A DNA stretch of 64,000 nucleotides, from positions 682,001 to 746,000 of the forward strand of contig NZ_LJJF01000001.1 of NCBI RefSeq assembly GCF_001625365.1, read 5' to 3'. Each line of letters begins with the position of its first letter. Within the stretch, counting starts at the first letter, position 1. This stretch comes from Streptomyces sp. MJM8645. Its GTDB lineage: Bacteria > Actinomycetota > Actinomycetes > Streptomycetales > Streptomycetaceae. The notes below the pieces were generated by a model that had not been told where the DNA came from, did no database searches, and saw only the letters and a program-made list of their open reading frames with translations. This document shows, piece after piece, positions 8,007 through 16,840 of this stretch. The position numbers and the translations under genes are program-made.

Positions 8007-10019
8007 GTGATCAGCGACGCGATTCCACTGTCCACCAGCGATGCTTCGCACGTCTCCTTCGCGGACGGCTACACCTTCCATGTCCGCGGGGGCCAGATCA
8101 CCGCCCCTGGCAAGCAGTGTCCGTGCGGCGGCCTGGAGCCGGTCCACCAGGTCACCTCCTACCGTGAGGCGTACCCGCAGGCCCAGCTGTCGCTGACCGA
8201 CGTCTGCAACATGGGCTGCACGTACTGCTCGTTCCGGGACCGGGTGCACGCCGACGGCAAGCCCGTCACCATCCCGCTGGAGACCGTGGTGCAGGGCCTT
8301 CGCACCCACCGCGAGCGGCTGGTCGAGGAGAACGCCCGGTACAGCCGGATCGACTTCGGCCTGGCTGGCGAGACCATGCTCGTGCGCCACATGCACGACG
8401 CGGTCCAGGAGCTGGTCGCCGAGAACCTCGCCCACTCGCCCGTCGCCGTGATCTGGGCGGGGCCCATGGTCACCAACGCGACGCTGTCGATGACGGCCGA
8501 GCTCGCCAAGCAGCTCGGCCCGCCCCAGGACATCAGCCTGGACGGGCCCCGGGACGTCCACGACCGGGTGCGCTTCTACACCGGTGGCCGCGGTGGCACG
8601 TACGATCACGTGCGTTCCGTGCTCGACCAGGTGCTGGCCCGCCACCCCGACATGGGGGTCTCGGCGGTCCTGACCGCGTACTGCACCGACTTCGTGGCGA
8701 TCTTCCGCCACCTCTTCGAGGACGTCGGCGCCCGCAACATCTACATGAAACCGGTCAACGCCACCCACGACAAGACCTACGCGCTCAACGCCGCGACCCT
8801 GCCGGCCTTCCGCCAGGGCTACGCCGACCTCGTCGAGCACATTCTCGCCCAGCCCCCGGAGGGCATCCTCGCCCGGCTTCTCGCCCTGAACTCCGAGGAC
8901 TTCTTCATGCGGTTCTTCTACCGCGTGAAGGACCGCGCGGCTCAGGTCTACCGGTGCGGGGCCGGCAAGAGCGGCACCTACCTGGACACCAACGGCAACC
9001 TCTACCCGTGCGCGCACTTCATCGGCAAGTCGGGCTGGCACATCGGCCACGCCTCCACCGGCGTCGAGGACACCGAGCGCCGCAAGTACCTCGACCTGGT
9101 CGTCGATCAGCGGGACGAGTGCTCCTCCTGCCCGTCGCGTTACGTGTGTGGCGGCGGCTGCTACTACCAGGCGGTCCTTGCGAACGGTGACATCACCAAG
9201 CCCGACGGTGTGAAGTGCGACCTGATCCGTTTCCTGACCGACCTGTCGATCCGCCTCGTCGTCGCCCTGCGCGAGCGGCACCCGGAGGTGCTGGACGCGC
9301 TGCCCTCGCCGTACGGACTCACCACCGAAGCGCTCGTCTCCTCCCCCGAAGCCGCCTACCAGCCCGCGGCCCGTCTCAATGCCGCGGTCGACGATCAGCG
9401 GGTGCCCATCCCGCTCGCCGGTCTGGGCCGGGTACGAGGCGGACTGGCCAGCCCTGCGGGACTCACCGTCACGCTCGCCCCAGGTGCCGAAGGGCTCGCG
9501 GTGCGGCTGGAGTTGGGGGATACACCCGGCGCCGTCCAGGCGGTCCGCGTCCGCCTGCAGCCGTTGGGCGAGGGCGTGTTCACCCTGCATGATCTCGCCG
9601 CCGGGCAGTGGCCCGGCGAGCGGTACCTGCGGTGCACCCGCGACGGCGCCTGGTGGCTCGCAGCCCCCACCGCCCGATTCCGCCGTGTTCCGCATCCCGA
9701 TCCCGTCTGGGAGGACGCCCACGACGTCCGCCTCTCCTGGGAGGCCGATCACCTGGAGCTCCTGCTACCACTTCCCGAACCGGCCGGTTCCGGCGAGGGG
9801 CTTGGTGTGAACGTGTTCGCGGACTTCACGGACGGCGGGTGGACGGCCTTGACGCTGCACGAGCCGTTCGCGGCCCTGGACCTCAACGCGAAGGGTCCGC
9901 TTCGCTTGTCCGGCCCGGAGGCACCCGGGCGAGCGGCCTCGGCGGGAGTCAACGGCCGTATGCCCGTTGAGCTCACGCCGCTCAGTCGCTGGGCCGGGCT
10001 CCAGGGCAACACCTGTTGA
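8007..10019 (+). CDS. Radical SAM/SPASM enzyme with an extra C-terminal domain
   Basis: 670 residues; GTG start at 8007 behind GAGAGG. The radical SAM cluster motif is CNMGCTYC (Cys67, Cys71, Cys74). A SPASM domain follows with Cys317, Cys335, Cys372, Cys375, Cys381 and Cys385 (YRCGAG, YPCAHF, CSSCPSRYVCGGGC), enough for two auxiliary 4Fe-4S clusters as in anaerobic sulfatase maturases and peptide-modifying enzymes. After residue 460 there is an extra domain of about 200 residues, beta-rich by eye (WEDAHDVRLSWEADHLELLL), somewhat like a DOMON or carbohydrate-binding sandwich. The substrate is unknown. A CPCGG pair near the N terminus may bind metal. It lies 46 bp after the nucleotidyltransferase gene and 11 bp before the glycosyltransferase gene. 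No precursor peptide gene was found nearby, so a small-molecule or sugar substrate is as likely as a peptide. Confidence 0.9.
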   Translation: MISDAIPLSTSDASHVSFADGYTFHVRGGQITAPGKQCPCGGLEPVHQVTSYREAYPQAQLSLTDVCNMGCTYCSFRDRVHADGKPVTIPLETVVQGLRTHRERLVEENARYSRIDFGLAGETMLVRHMHDAVQELVAENLAHSPVAVIWAGPMVTNATLSMTAELAKQLGPPQDISLDGPRDVHDRVRFYTGGRGGTYDHVRSVLDQVLARHPDMGVSAVLTAYCTDFVAIFRHLFEDVGARNIYMKPVNATHDKTYALNAATLPAFRQGYADLVEHILAQPPEGILARLLALNSEDFFMRFFYRVKDRAAQVYRCGAGKSGTYLDTNGNLYPCAHFIGKSGWHIGHASTGVEDTERRKYLDLVVDQRDECSSCPSRYVCGGGCYYQAVLANGDITKPDGVKCDLIRFLTDLSIRLVVALRERHPEVLDALPSPYGLTTEALVSSPEAAYQPAARLNAAVDDQRVPIPLAGLGRVRGGLASPAGLTVTLAPGAEGLAVRLELGDTPGAVQAVRVRLQPLGEGVFTLHDLAAGQWPGERYLRCTRDGAWWLAAPTARFRRVPHPDPVWEDAHDVRLSWEADHLELLLPLPEPAGSGEGLGVNVFADFTDGGWTALTLHEPFAALDLNAKGPLRLSGPEAPGRAASAGVNGRMPVELTPLSRWAGLQGNTC

Positions 10020-10030
10020 CGGGAGGCAAG

Positions 10031-11230
10031 ATGCGTATTCTTCTGGTCACCCACCGGTTCGCGGGAGAGGAGGCTGGCGGGACGGAGATCCTGGCCGACG
10101 ATCTCGCCCGGGCCCTGATAGCGCGAGGCTTGGACGTCGCGTGGCTGGCGGCCGGCGACCCGCCGTCGCCGCAGCTACGCACCGCGGCCGAGTACATCAG
10201 CGTGCCCGCGGTCTTCGCACGCGACTACCCGGCCGGTTGGCAGGTCCAAGAGGATCAGCAGGCAGCACTCATTGAACAGTTGCTCGCCTCGCGACCTGCC
10301 GTCGACCTCGTCCACGTCCTGCACTTCAGCCGCATCGGCCTGGCGTTCCTCGACACCGCACCGCTGCGGAACGTGCCGGTCGTCGCGACGCTGACCGACT
10401 ACACCACCGTCTGCCCCGACCACCAGCTCCTCGTGCGCTCCACCGGTGGCCAGTGCACCAGTACCACGCCCTCGACCGGCTGCTTGGGATGCCTGGGTGC
10501 ACCAACTGCGGCGGCTGGGGACGTGGAGTCGTGGCGGGCCCGCAATGTCGTGTGGCTGAACAGGCGGGTGCGGGCGCTGTGGACGCAGACGCCGCACCAG
10601 GCTGTGGAGCTCGCGAAGGCCGGCGTCGCGATGGACAAGATGGTCCGGGACCAAGCTTGCTACGGGCTTCCAGACAGCTGGCAGTCGCTGGCCGAGAACA
10701 GTGGCGGCGGCGAGTACCTGCTCTTCCTCGGCCGGTGCTCACCCGAGAAGGGCCTCCACGTCCTGCTCGACGCCCTCGCGCACAACCCGACCACGCTACC
10801 GCTCCTGGTCGCGACCGTGCCGGACGACGCCGCGTACGAGGAGCGGATGCGCCTGGTCGCCGCAGCCGATCCGCGGGTGCGCTGGCTTCCTCCGCTCTCC
10901 CGCTCCGACGTAGGGCCGGTGCTGGCCGGCGCCTGGGCGCTGCTGGTGCCCTCGCAGTGGTGGGAGAACCATCCGATCGTGGCGCACGAGGCCCGGGCCC
11001 TGGGCGTGCCGGTGTGGTCCTCGGCGGTGTCGTCCATGCGCCACCTCGCGGACGACGAAGGCGTCCACCTCGTCGAGCAGTACGCCGACCCGGCTTCGTG
11101 GAGGCAGGCGATCGATGCCGCGGCCGGATACCAGGAGCTGCGGGTGCCGTCGTTCGGCCGCCGGGCGTCGGCGTTCGAGGCGTTCGTCGACGAGATGGTC
11201 TCCGTCTACAGGAAGGAGGCGATCAGGTGA
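10031..11230 (+). CDS. GT4-family glycosyltransferase
   Basis: 399 residues; ATG at 10031 directly behind GGGAGGCAAG. It has a GT-B fold: an N-terminal Rossmann start (MRILLVTHRF then AGGTE), the middle GRCSPEKGLHVLLDAL strand-helix of family 4, and the C-terminal donor-site motif PSQWWENHPIVAHEARALG, a variant of the E-x7-E motif. It should transfer a sugar from a nucleotide-sugar donor with retention. A cysteine-rich stretch in the acceptor half (CPDHQL, then CLGCLG about 30 residues later) is seen in some GT4 enzymes and may bind metal. The stop codon overlaps the start of the next radical SAM gene, so the two are translationally coupled. Donor and acceptor are unknown. Confidence 0.88.
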   Translation: MRILLVTHRFAGEEAGGTEILADDLARALIARGLDVAWLAAGDPPSPQLRTAAEYISVPAVFARDYPAGWQVQEDQQAALIEQLLASRPAVDLVHVLHFSRIGLAFLDTAPLRNVPVVATLTDYTTVCPDHQLLVRSTGGQCTSTTPSTGCLGCLGAPTAAAGDVESWRARNVVWLNRRVRALWTQTPHQAVELAKAGVAMDKMVRDQACYGLPDSWQSLAENSGGGEYLLFLGRCSPEKGLHVLLDALAHNPTTLPLLVATVPDDAAYEERMRLVAAADPRVRWLPPLSRSDVGPVLAGAWALLVPSQWWENHPIVAHEARALGVPVWSSAVSSMRHLADDEGVHLVEQYADPASWRQAIDAAAGYQELRVPSFGRRASAFEAFVDEMVSVYRKEAIR

Positions 11231-12273
11231 TGCCCATGCACGTGCCTTCGATCGTGGTGCCGGAGCGCTTTCGGAAGTTCCTCGTCACCGACGACTTCGA
11301 CCGCTACGGGCTCGAACCCGGCCGACCGACGCCAACTCCCCAGTACCTGCAGGTGGAACTCACCGACCTGTGCAACCTCGCCTGCGCCGGATGCGTGCGG
11401 GCAGTGCACGACAGTAGCGGCGGACACCTGCCCTTGGACGCCTTCGTCACGCTGCTCGAGCAACTGCCCGATCTCGGCCACGTCTCCTTCGTCGGCGCCG
11501 GTGAGGCGCTGATCGTCCGCGACTTCGCCGCCTACGTCCAGGCGTGCACCGACCGATACGTGTTCACCTCGACGAACACCAACGGCCTACTCGTGCGCCG
11601 TCGTCTCCAGCCGGTCCTCGACGCCGGACTGGGCTTGCTCGCCATCAGCGTCGACGGCGCCGACGATGCCACGCTCGGGCGGATGCGCTCCGGCCTGCGC
11701 CGATCCCAGCTGTCCACCGCACTACGGGAAGCTGCGGAGATGACGCGACAGCGCGACACTGCTCTGTCGGCCGCGGTGACACTCTCCACCGCCAACCTCG
11801 ACCAGTTCCCGGCGATCGTCGACTTCGTCGCGGACCACGGCGTCACGCGCATCAACGTGGAGAGCCTGCACCACTGGGGCGACGACAAGACCCTCAACAC
11901 CGAGTCCCTGTTCGCCGCCCCACCCTCGCAGGTCGTGCCGTACCTGGAGGCCGGCCTCGCCCGCGCTGACGAGCTGGGGCTGCAGCTGTCGATCTTCGAC
12001 TACTCCCGGCTGGCCTCCCCGGCCGCCGGCCGGGCCGTGTGCCCGTGGCCCTGGGACGCCAGCTACATCACCAAGGACGGCGACGTCACGCCGTGCTGCA
12101 TCCACATGGAGTCCTCACCCGGAAACGTGCTCGGCAACATCCACCAGGCGCCGATGGCCGAGATCTGGACCTCGAAGCCGTACGGAGCCCTGCGGGACTC
12201 CTTCCGATCCCACGGCCCGGCCTGGTCCTCGTGCGAAGACTGCGTGTACCGAATGGAGTTCGGACGTGTCTGA
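11230..12273 (+). CDS. Radical SAM enzyme (second of the operon)
   Basis: 347 residues; ATG at 11230, overlapping the stop codon of the glycosyltransferase gene and preceded by AGGAAGGAGG. The cluster motif is CNLACAGC (Cys48, Cys52, Cys55). A C-terminal twitch/SPASM-like part carries VCPWPW, VTPCCIHM, LGNIHQ and CEDCVY, giving at least four more cysteines for an auxiliary cluster. The layout resembles radical SAM enzymes in sugar, nucleoside and peptide antibiotic pathways. The reaction cannot be told from the sequence. Two different radical SAM enzymes in one short operon suggest two difficult C-H or rearrangement steps. It ends eight bases inside the decarboxylase gene. Confidence 0.88.
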   Translation: MPMHVPSIVVPERFRKFLVTDDFDRYGLEPGRPTPTPQYLQVELTDLCNLACAGCVRAVHDSSGGHLPLDAFVTLLEQLPDLGHVSFVGAGEALIVRDFAAYVQACTDRYVFTSTNTNGLLVRRRLQPVLDAGLGLLAISVDGADDATLGRMRSGLRRSQLSTALREAAEMTRQRDTALSAAVTLSTANLDQFPAIVDFVADHGVTRINVESLHHWGDDKTLNTESLFAAPPSQVVPYLEAGLARADELGLQLSIFDYSRLASPAAGRAVCPWPWDASYITKDGDVTPCCIHMESSPGNVLGNIHQAPMAEIWTSKPYGALRDSFRSHGPAWSSCEDCVYRMEFGRV

Positions 12274-13918
12274 GACCCACACACCCGCCCTCCTGGGCAA
12301 CCGCCCGACCGAGGACGGCCGGCGGCTGCTGCACCGGGCGGTCGACCTCGGCCTCGACTTCGCCTCCGGAGCCTTGCGCGACGACCTCGTCCTGCGGCAT
12401 GCGACGGTCAGCGAGCTCATCGACCGCTTCGCCGGCCCGCTCCCCGAGGCCGGCGAGAACGACGAGCAGCTGCTGGAGGCGCTGACCGAGATCGCCCAGT
12501 GGTCGATCTCCCAGGCCGACCCGCGCTATCTCGCGTTCCCCGACACCGGCGACAGCATCGCCGCCCTCGCGGCCGACATCGTCGCGTCCTTCCTCAACCA
12601 GAACCTGATCGCCTACGACCGCAGCGCTCCCGCCGCCAGCGTGATCGAGGCCCAGCTGATCACCTGGCTCCGGGAACTCATCGGCTACCCGGTCACGCCT
12701 CTGGCCGACTACCAGGGACTCGCCTCGCTCGGCGGCATGTGGACCTCCGGTGGCAACATGAGCAACCACATCGCCATCGCCGCCGCCCTCACCCACACCT
12801 ACCCCGAGATCCGCACCACCGGCCTGCGCGCACTCCCCGAGCAGCCGGTGATCCTGCTGGCCGGCGGCGTCGAGCACTTCTCCTACCTCGCCGCCGCCCA
12901 GGCCCTCGGCCTCGGCACAGACGGACTCCTATGGGCGGACGCCACCCCGGACTTCACCAGCGACCCCGCCTCCGTCGCCCACCTGCTGGCCTCGCCGCCT
13001 CCCGGCAAGCGGATCTTCATGGTCGTCGGCGTCGCCGGCAACTGCCGCACCACCGGCATCGACGACCTTCAGGCCCTCGCCGACCTCAGCGAGCAGCACG
13101 GTGTGTGGTTCCACGTGGACGCCTGCCACGGCGGCAGCCTGCTCTTCTCCGACAAGCTCAGGGTCCGGCTCGCCGGCATCGAGCACGCCGACTCGGTCGC
13201 TCTCGACCCGCACAAGGGCCTGTTCGTCAGCTACCCCTCCAGCTACGTTCTCTTCCGAGACCCCGCCGCGCTCGGCCGCTTCGCCCGCTACCCGGACCGC
13301 GCCCACGATCCCGGCTGCCTCGACCTCGGGCTGATCACCCCGTTCTACGGCTCCCGCGGCTTCGAATCGCTCAAGCTCTGGGCGCTGATGAAGTACCAGG
13401 GCGTCGACGGCATCGGCCGACTCGTCGAAGACCGCCAGGCGACCTTCCAGAAGATGATCGACCTTCTCGAGCGCACCGGATGCTTCCGGATGCTCGGCAC
13501 CTCCGACTTCTACCGGTGCGCCTTCGTCTTCCTCCCCACCCCGGTCACCGAAGCCCTCGAACAGAAGGCCCTGCCAGTCGCGCACCACGCCGCGATGCGC
13601 GACCTCATCTCCCGCTACACCGCCGCCTTCGCCGACCGCCTGTACCGCGCTGGCACGGTCGTCTTCGACCTGTTCGCGCTGCAGGACCTCGCCGACCGCC
13701 TCGGGCTCGGCAGCAGCGCCAAGTACCAGGTCATGGGGATGTGCGTGGGCCACCCGCACATCCCCAACCAGGTCGAGCGCGGAATCGAGCGGGACATCAC
13801 CGAAGCAGCCGGGGACCTCACCGCCCGCATGCTGGAAGACCTCCGCACCTTGCTCACGTCCACGGACCCGGCTAGCAGCACCCCGGGGACGGACGTGACC
13901 GGACCGGCGGGCTGGTGA
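12266..13918 (+). CDS. PLP-dependent group II amino acid decarboxylase
   Basis: 550 residues, the usual length of this fold-type I family (glutamate, aromatic amino acid, 2,4-diaminobutyrate and cysteine sulfinate decarboxylases). Seen motifs are GMWTSGGNMSNHIA (cofactor phosphate loop), WFHVDACHGGS (the HVDA aspartate) and VALDPHKGLF, where Lys317 should form the Schiff base. It would remove CO2 from an amino acid or amino-acid-like intermediate, giving an amine; some members are aldehyde-forming or thioester-specific. GTG start at 12266, with an 8-bp overlap with the preceding gene. The substrate is unknown. Given argS next door, arginine is a tempting substrate, but group II enzymes rarely act on it, so I do not assign it. 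Confidence 0.88.
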   Translation: MSETHTPALLGNRPTEDGRRLLHRAVDLGLDFASGALRDDLVLRHATVSELIDRFAGPLPEAGENDEQLLEALTEIAQWSISQADPRYLAFPDTGDSIAALAADIVASFLNQNLIAYDRSAPAASVIEAQLITWLRELIGYPVTPLADYQGLASLGGMWTSGGNMSNHIAIAAALTHTYPEIRTTGLRALPEQPVILLAGGVEHFSYLAAAQALGLGTDGLLWADATPDFTSDPASVAHLLASPPPGKRIFMVVGVAGNCRTTGIDDLQALADLSEQHGVWFHVDACHGGSLLFSDKLRVRLAGIEHADSVALDPHKGLFVSYPSSYVLFRDPAALGRFARYPDRAHDPGCLDLGLITPFYGSRGFESLKLWALMKYQGVDGIGRLVEDRQATFQKMIDLLERTGCFRMLGTSDFYRCAFVFLPTPVTEALEQKALPVAHHAAMRDLISRYTAAFADRLYRAGTVVFDLFALQDLADRLGLGSSAKYQVMGMCVGHPHIPNQVERGIERDITEAAGDLTARMLEDLRTLLTSTDPASSTPGTDVTGPAGW

Positions 13919-14721
13919 CCGCCGTGACCTATCCACCCGCGTTCACGATCGCCTACCTCGTCCACAGCGACGTCGAACTCCTGCGCCGCACCATCCCCAC
14001 CACCCTGGACGCCCTGACCCGCGGCACCCGCCACCCGTACGACCTCGTGCTCGTCGTCGACGGCGCAGAAAGCGCCCCGGCCGACGAGATCCTCGAACTC
14101 GCCCACAACACCTGGGGGTTCGACGAGGTACGGCTACGCCGGCGCACCCGCCACCGGGCCTCCGGCGACCAAGCGAACAACATCCACACCCACTTCGTCA
14201 GCGACAAGAGCCGCTTCCTGATCACCATCGAAGGCGACGTCGTCGCCTTCCGCGACCCGAGCACCACCGACGTCCTCGCCGAGATCGCCGAAACCTTCGA
14301 CCATTGCCCTCAGCTCGCACTCGCCCAGCGCATCGACGATCACGACTGCTGGCAGTGGAAACTAGAAGAGGCCGGCCCGCCACTGAGCGGCCGAGCCCGC
14401 TCCGTCAACCGCATCTCCTCCCACTTCCTGATCTACGACAGCCAGCGGGCCCGCCCCATCATGACCGCGGCCGGCGGCATCCCCGGCGACCAGTTCCACG
14501 ACGACGGCCAGCACTGGATGAACTACGAGGACTGGCTCTCCCACACCTTCGCCCAGCCCACCGGCCCCGGCATCGGCTACCTGCACCGCCTCCCGCTCCG
14601 GATCTTCCACTGCGACGAGAAGACCGCCCCAGGTTCCGCCCACTACCGCCGCGACATCGCCACCCGCCTGCGTGTCTTCGCCGAGCGCGAGCACGCCGTG
14701 AAGGAGGAACTCGGTGCCTGA
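13915..14721 (+). CDS. GT-A (family 2-like) glycosyltransferase-like protein
   Basis: 268 residues; GTG at 13915 overlapping the previous stop by four bases (GTGA). It starts with a GT-A-like strand and helix (FTIAYLVHSDVELLRRTIP), continues DLVLVVDGAES, and has ITIEGDVVAF where family 2 enzymes carry DxD-type residues (here EGD). MNYEDWLSH toward the C terminus resembles the ED acceptor motif. I read it as a nucleotide-sugar transferase or a binding protein with that fold. It is short for a full GT2 enzyme, and the metal motif is atypical, so activity is uncertain. It is coupled to the decarboxylase and to the sulfotransferase (8-bp overlap). Confidence 0.65.
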   Translation: MTAVTYPPAFTIAYLVHSDVELLRRTIPTTLDALTRGTRHPYDLVLVVDGAESAPADEILELAHNTWGFDEVRLRRRTRHRASGDQANNIHTHFVSDKSRFLITIEGDVVAFRDPSTTDVLAEIAETFDHCPQLALAQRIDDHDCWQWKLEEAGPPLSGRARSVNRISSHFLIYDSQRARPIMTAAGGIPGDQFHDDGQHWMNYEDWLSHTFAQPTGPGIGYLHRLPLRIFHCDEKTAPGSAHYRRDIATRLRVFAEREHAVKEELGA

Positions 14722-15448
14722 CCACCGTCTTGTCCCCTCGCCCGTGTTCCTCCTCTCCCCGATCCGCTCCGGATCGACCCTGCTGCGCTGTCTGCTCGGC
14801 TCCCACCCCGACGTCCATGCCCCGCACGAACTCCACCTCGCCGGCTACACCGTGGCCGTCGACGACGAGTTCACCGACCTGTCCATGCGCACCCTCGGCC
14901 TCGCCCGCACCGACCTCGAGCACCTGCTCTGGGACCGCCTGCTGCACCGCCAGCTCACCGAGACGGGCAAGAGCGTGCTCGTCGAGAAGTCCCCGGGCAA
15001 CGTGCTCATCTGGCAACGTCTCGCCGCCTGCTGGCCCCAGGCCCGCTACATCGTCCTGCGCCGGCACCCGGTCGCCATCGCCGACTCCATCTGCCGAGCT
15101 GGCGACGCCAATGACCTCGCGGAAGCGGCCGTCACCGTCGACAAGTTCGCCACCGCTCTCGACGAAGCCGCCGCCAACCTTCCGGGCACCGTTCACGTCA
15201 CGTACGAGCAGCTCACCGCCGCTCCGGAAGCCACCTGCAAGGCCCTGTGCGAGCACATCGGTATCTCCTGGGATCCGAGCATGCTCGACTACGGCCGCCA
15301 CGATCACGGCCCGTTCGTCTACGGCATCGGTGACTGGTCGCCCCAGATCGCCTCCGGCCGCATCCAGGCCGCCACCCCGCCGCCCTCGGACGCGAATATC
15401 CCCCAGCTGCTCAACTCCTGGTGCCAGAAGTGGGGCTACGCCCCGTGA
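14714..15448 (+). CDS. PAPS-dependent sulfotransferase
   Basis: 244 residues. The 5'-phosphosulfate loop SPIRSGSTLLR lies at residues 15-25, and the 3'-phosphate-binding strand and helix ARYIVLRRHPVAIADSI lie near residues 108-124. VEKSPGN in between fits the family. It would move a sulfuryl group from PAPS to a hydroxyl or amine of the pathway product. It overlaps the gene before it by eight bases and the APS-kinase-like gene after it by four, so donor supply and transfer are encoded together. The size and loop match the soluble bacterial Sulfotransfer_1/3 type. Confidence 0.88.
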   Translation: MPDHRLVPSPVFLLSPIRSGSTLLRCLLGSHPDVHAPHELHLAGYTVAVDDEFTDLSMRTLGLARTDLEHLLWDRLLHRQLTETGKSVLVEKSPGNVLIWQRLAACWPQARYIVLRRHPVAIADSICRAGDANDLAEAAVTVDKFATALDEAAANLPGTVHVTYEQLTAAPEATCKALCEHIGISWDPSMLDYGRHDHGPFVYGIGDWSPQIASGRIQAATPPPSDANIPQLLNSWCQKWGYAP

Positions 15449-15978
15449 ACCAGCCGCGATCATCAGCCGTCTTCTGGCTCCTCGGGCTGCCGGCCTCCGG
15501 CAAGACCACCCTCGCCCGCCACCTCCTCGACCACCTCCGCGCCGAGCACGGCGTCGAATGCGGGTTCTACGACGCGGACGCCGAACGCGCCGCCGGCGTG
15601 CTGCAGGATCTCGGCTGGTCACCCTCCGACCGCATCGCCACGATCCGCGCCCTCGCGCACGCCGCCAGCCGGCACCAGGTCGGCATCGTCACCCTGGTGA
15701 CCTCCACCGAGGCGGAACGGCAGCTCGCCGCAGACCTTCTCGGAGAACGCCTCCACCTCATCCGCGTCCACGCGCCCAAACCGGTGCGCCACGCCCGCGA
15801 CGCCCTCCGCACCGTCCGCGCCTACCGGCCCAACCCGGCACCGGACGCGCCGGAGCTGTCCTGGTCCGATCCCGAACAGCTCGCGCTGGCGCTGGACACC
15901 ACGGCCCCGCTCAGCACCACCGTGAACGCCCTGTGCACCTTCGCCGCCACCGTCCTCGCGAACGCCTCTTCCCCATAG
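15445..15978 (+). CDS. Adenylylsulfate (APS) kinase-like P-loop kinase
   Basis: 177 residues from the GTG at 15445, which overlaps the sulfotransferase stop; a GTG at 15421 is an alternative. Walker A is GLPASGKTT (residues 14-22). The stretch YDADAERAAG then LGWSPSDRIATIRALAHAA matches the APS kinase DGDxxR...LGFSxxDRxxNIRR region, though the conserved Asn and some substrate residues differ. APS kinase makes PAPS from APS and ATP, which would feed the sulfotransferase next to it. ATP sulfurylase is not in the window and would come from general metabolism. The divergent active site leaves open that it phosphorylates another small molecule. The stop is 7 bp from the convergent methyltransferase stop. 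Confidence 0.75.
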   Translation: MNQPRSSAVFWLLGLPASGKTTLARHLLDHLRAEHGVECGFYDADAERAAGVLQDLGWSPSDRIATIRALAHAASRHQVGIVTLVTSTEAERQLAADLLGERLHLIRVHAPKPVRHARDALRTVRAYRPNPAPDAPELSWSDPEQLALALDTTAPLSTTVNALCTFAATVLANASSP

Positions 15979-15985
15979 ACGCTGG

Positions 15986-16840
15986 TCAAGCAGCAGTCGG
16001 GAGATGCGGCATCGATCCGGCTCGCACGTGGGCCGTCTGCCAGCCGTCGTGCGAGCCAGCCCCATGCCCGCTGCGACCGCTCCTCACCTTCTCCGCCACC
16101 GCGATGAACGCCAGCTCGGAGAAGAAGAAACCGCCCAGCTGGTCCGCCTCGCACACCGAGGTGTACCACGCCTCGACCTCCTCAGGGGCGACCGCGCAAC
16201 GACCGTGCCTGGCGGCCGACAACAGAGCCTTCCGAATCTGGTCAACCCGATCCTTCGCATGCCCCGTGAACGCGGTCGACCACGCCAGCAGTGGTTCAAC
16301 TCCGACGAGGTCCAGCGGGCTACGGGCGAGGAGCAATCCGAGCTTGCGGCCGATCCTGCCATCCGCGTGATCCATCCAGCTCTGCGCATCGTCCGCGAAC
16401 GCGTGGCACACCCGCCGATCGAGATCGGCGTCCGCGCCCGCGATGACCATCGAGTCGAAGTCGACGTGCGCGATGACCGCCCGCCCCCCAGGCCGAAGAA
16501 CTCGCGCCACCTCGGCCAGCATCTCCTGTGGGTTCGGCAGGCACTCGATGGTGTTGTACGACAGGACGACGTCCACACTCTCGTCGGAACACGGAAGACG
16601 GTCGCGCAGATCCGCAACGATCGTCGTCATCGCCCCCTTGTGGCCTGCCAGAGCCGCGTGGACCCGGCGCAACGACTCCACCGAACGGTCGATCCCAATG
16701 AGGGAAGCCTGCGGCACCTTCCGGCTGACAGCCCGAAGCGTCGGTCCCCCACCGCACCCGAGATCAACAACCCGGTCGGTAGCCCGCGGGCCAGCCAGCT
16801 CTACAAGGCGCGCATGGACCGGCTCATCACTATCGGACAC
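15986..16840 (-). CDS. SAM-dependent methyltransferase, possibly frameshifted at its 5' end
   Basis: 284 residues from a GTG at 16840. It has a class I methyltransferase fold: VVDLGCGGGP (SAM loop), LIGIDRS, VDVVLSYNTIECLPNP and VLRPGGRAVI in order. It could methylate a product of the neighbouring operon, to which it is convergent, or be unrelated. The GTG has only a weak ribosome site. Upstream on the same strand another frame reads ASYSANLNYWWRHLGLWCGP then GLRRVR up to a stop at about 16830, which looks like a natural N-terminal extension. An ATG at 16951 in the third frame has an excellent AAGGGGAG site. One or two frameshifts (real or assembly errors) may therefore have cut off about 35 N-terminal residues. 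The catalytic domain itself is intact. Confidence 0.8.
   Translation of the reverse strand: MSDSDEPVHARLVELAGPRATDRVVDLGCGGGPTLRAVSRKVPQASLIGIDRSVESLRRVHAALAGHKGAMTTIVADLRDRLPCSDESVDVVLSYNTIECLPNPQEMLAEVARVLRPGGRAVIAHVDFDSMVIAGADADLDRRVCHAFADDAQSWMDHADGRIGRKLGLLLARSPLDLVGVEPLLAWSTAFTGHAKDRVDQIRKALLSAARHGRCAVAPEEVEAWYTSVCEADQLGGFFFSELAFIAVAEKVRSGRSGHGAGSHDGWQTAHVRAGSMPHLPTAA

Noticed and set aside
14304..16370. A 688-codon plus-strand open frame over the GT-A, sulfotransferase and APS kinase genes
   Set aside because: Proline/arginine-rich translation without motifs, in a different frame from three well-supported genes.
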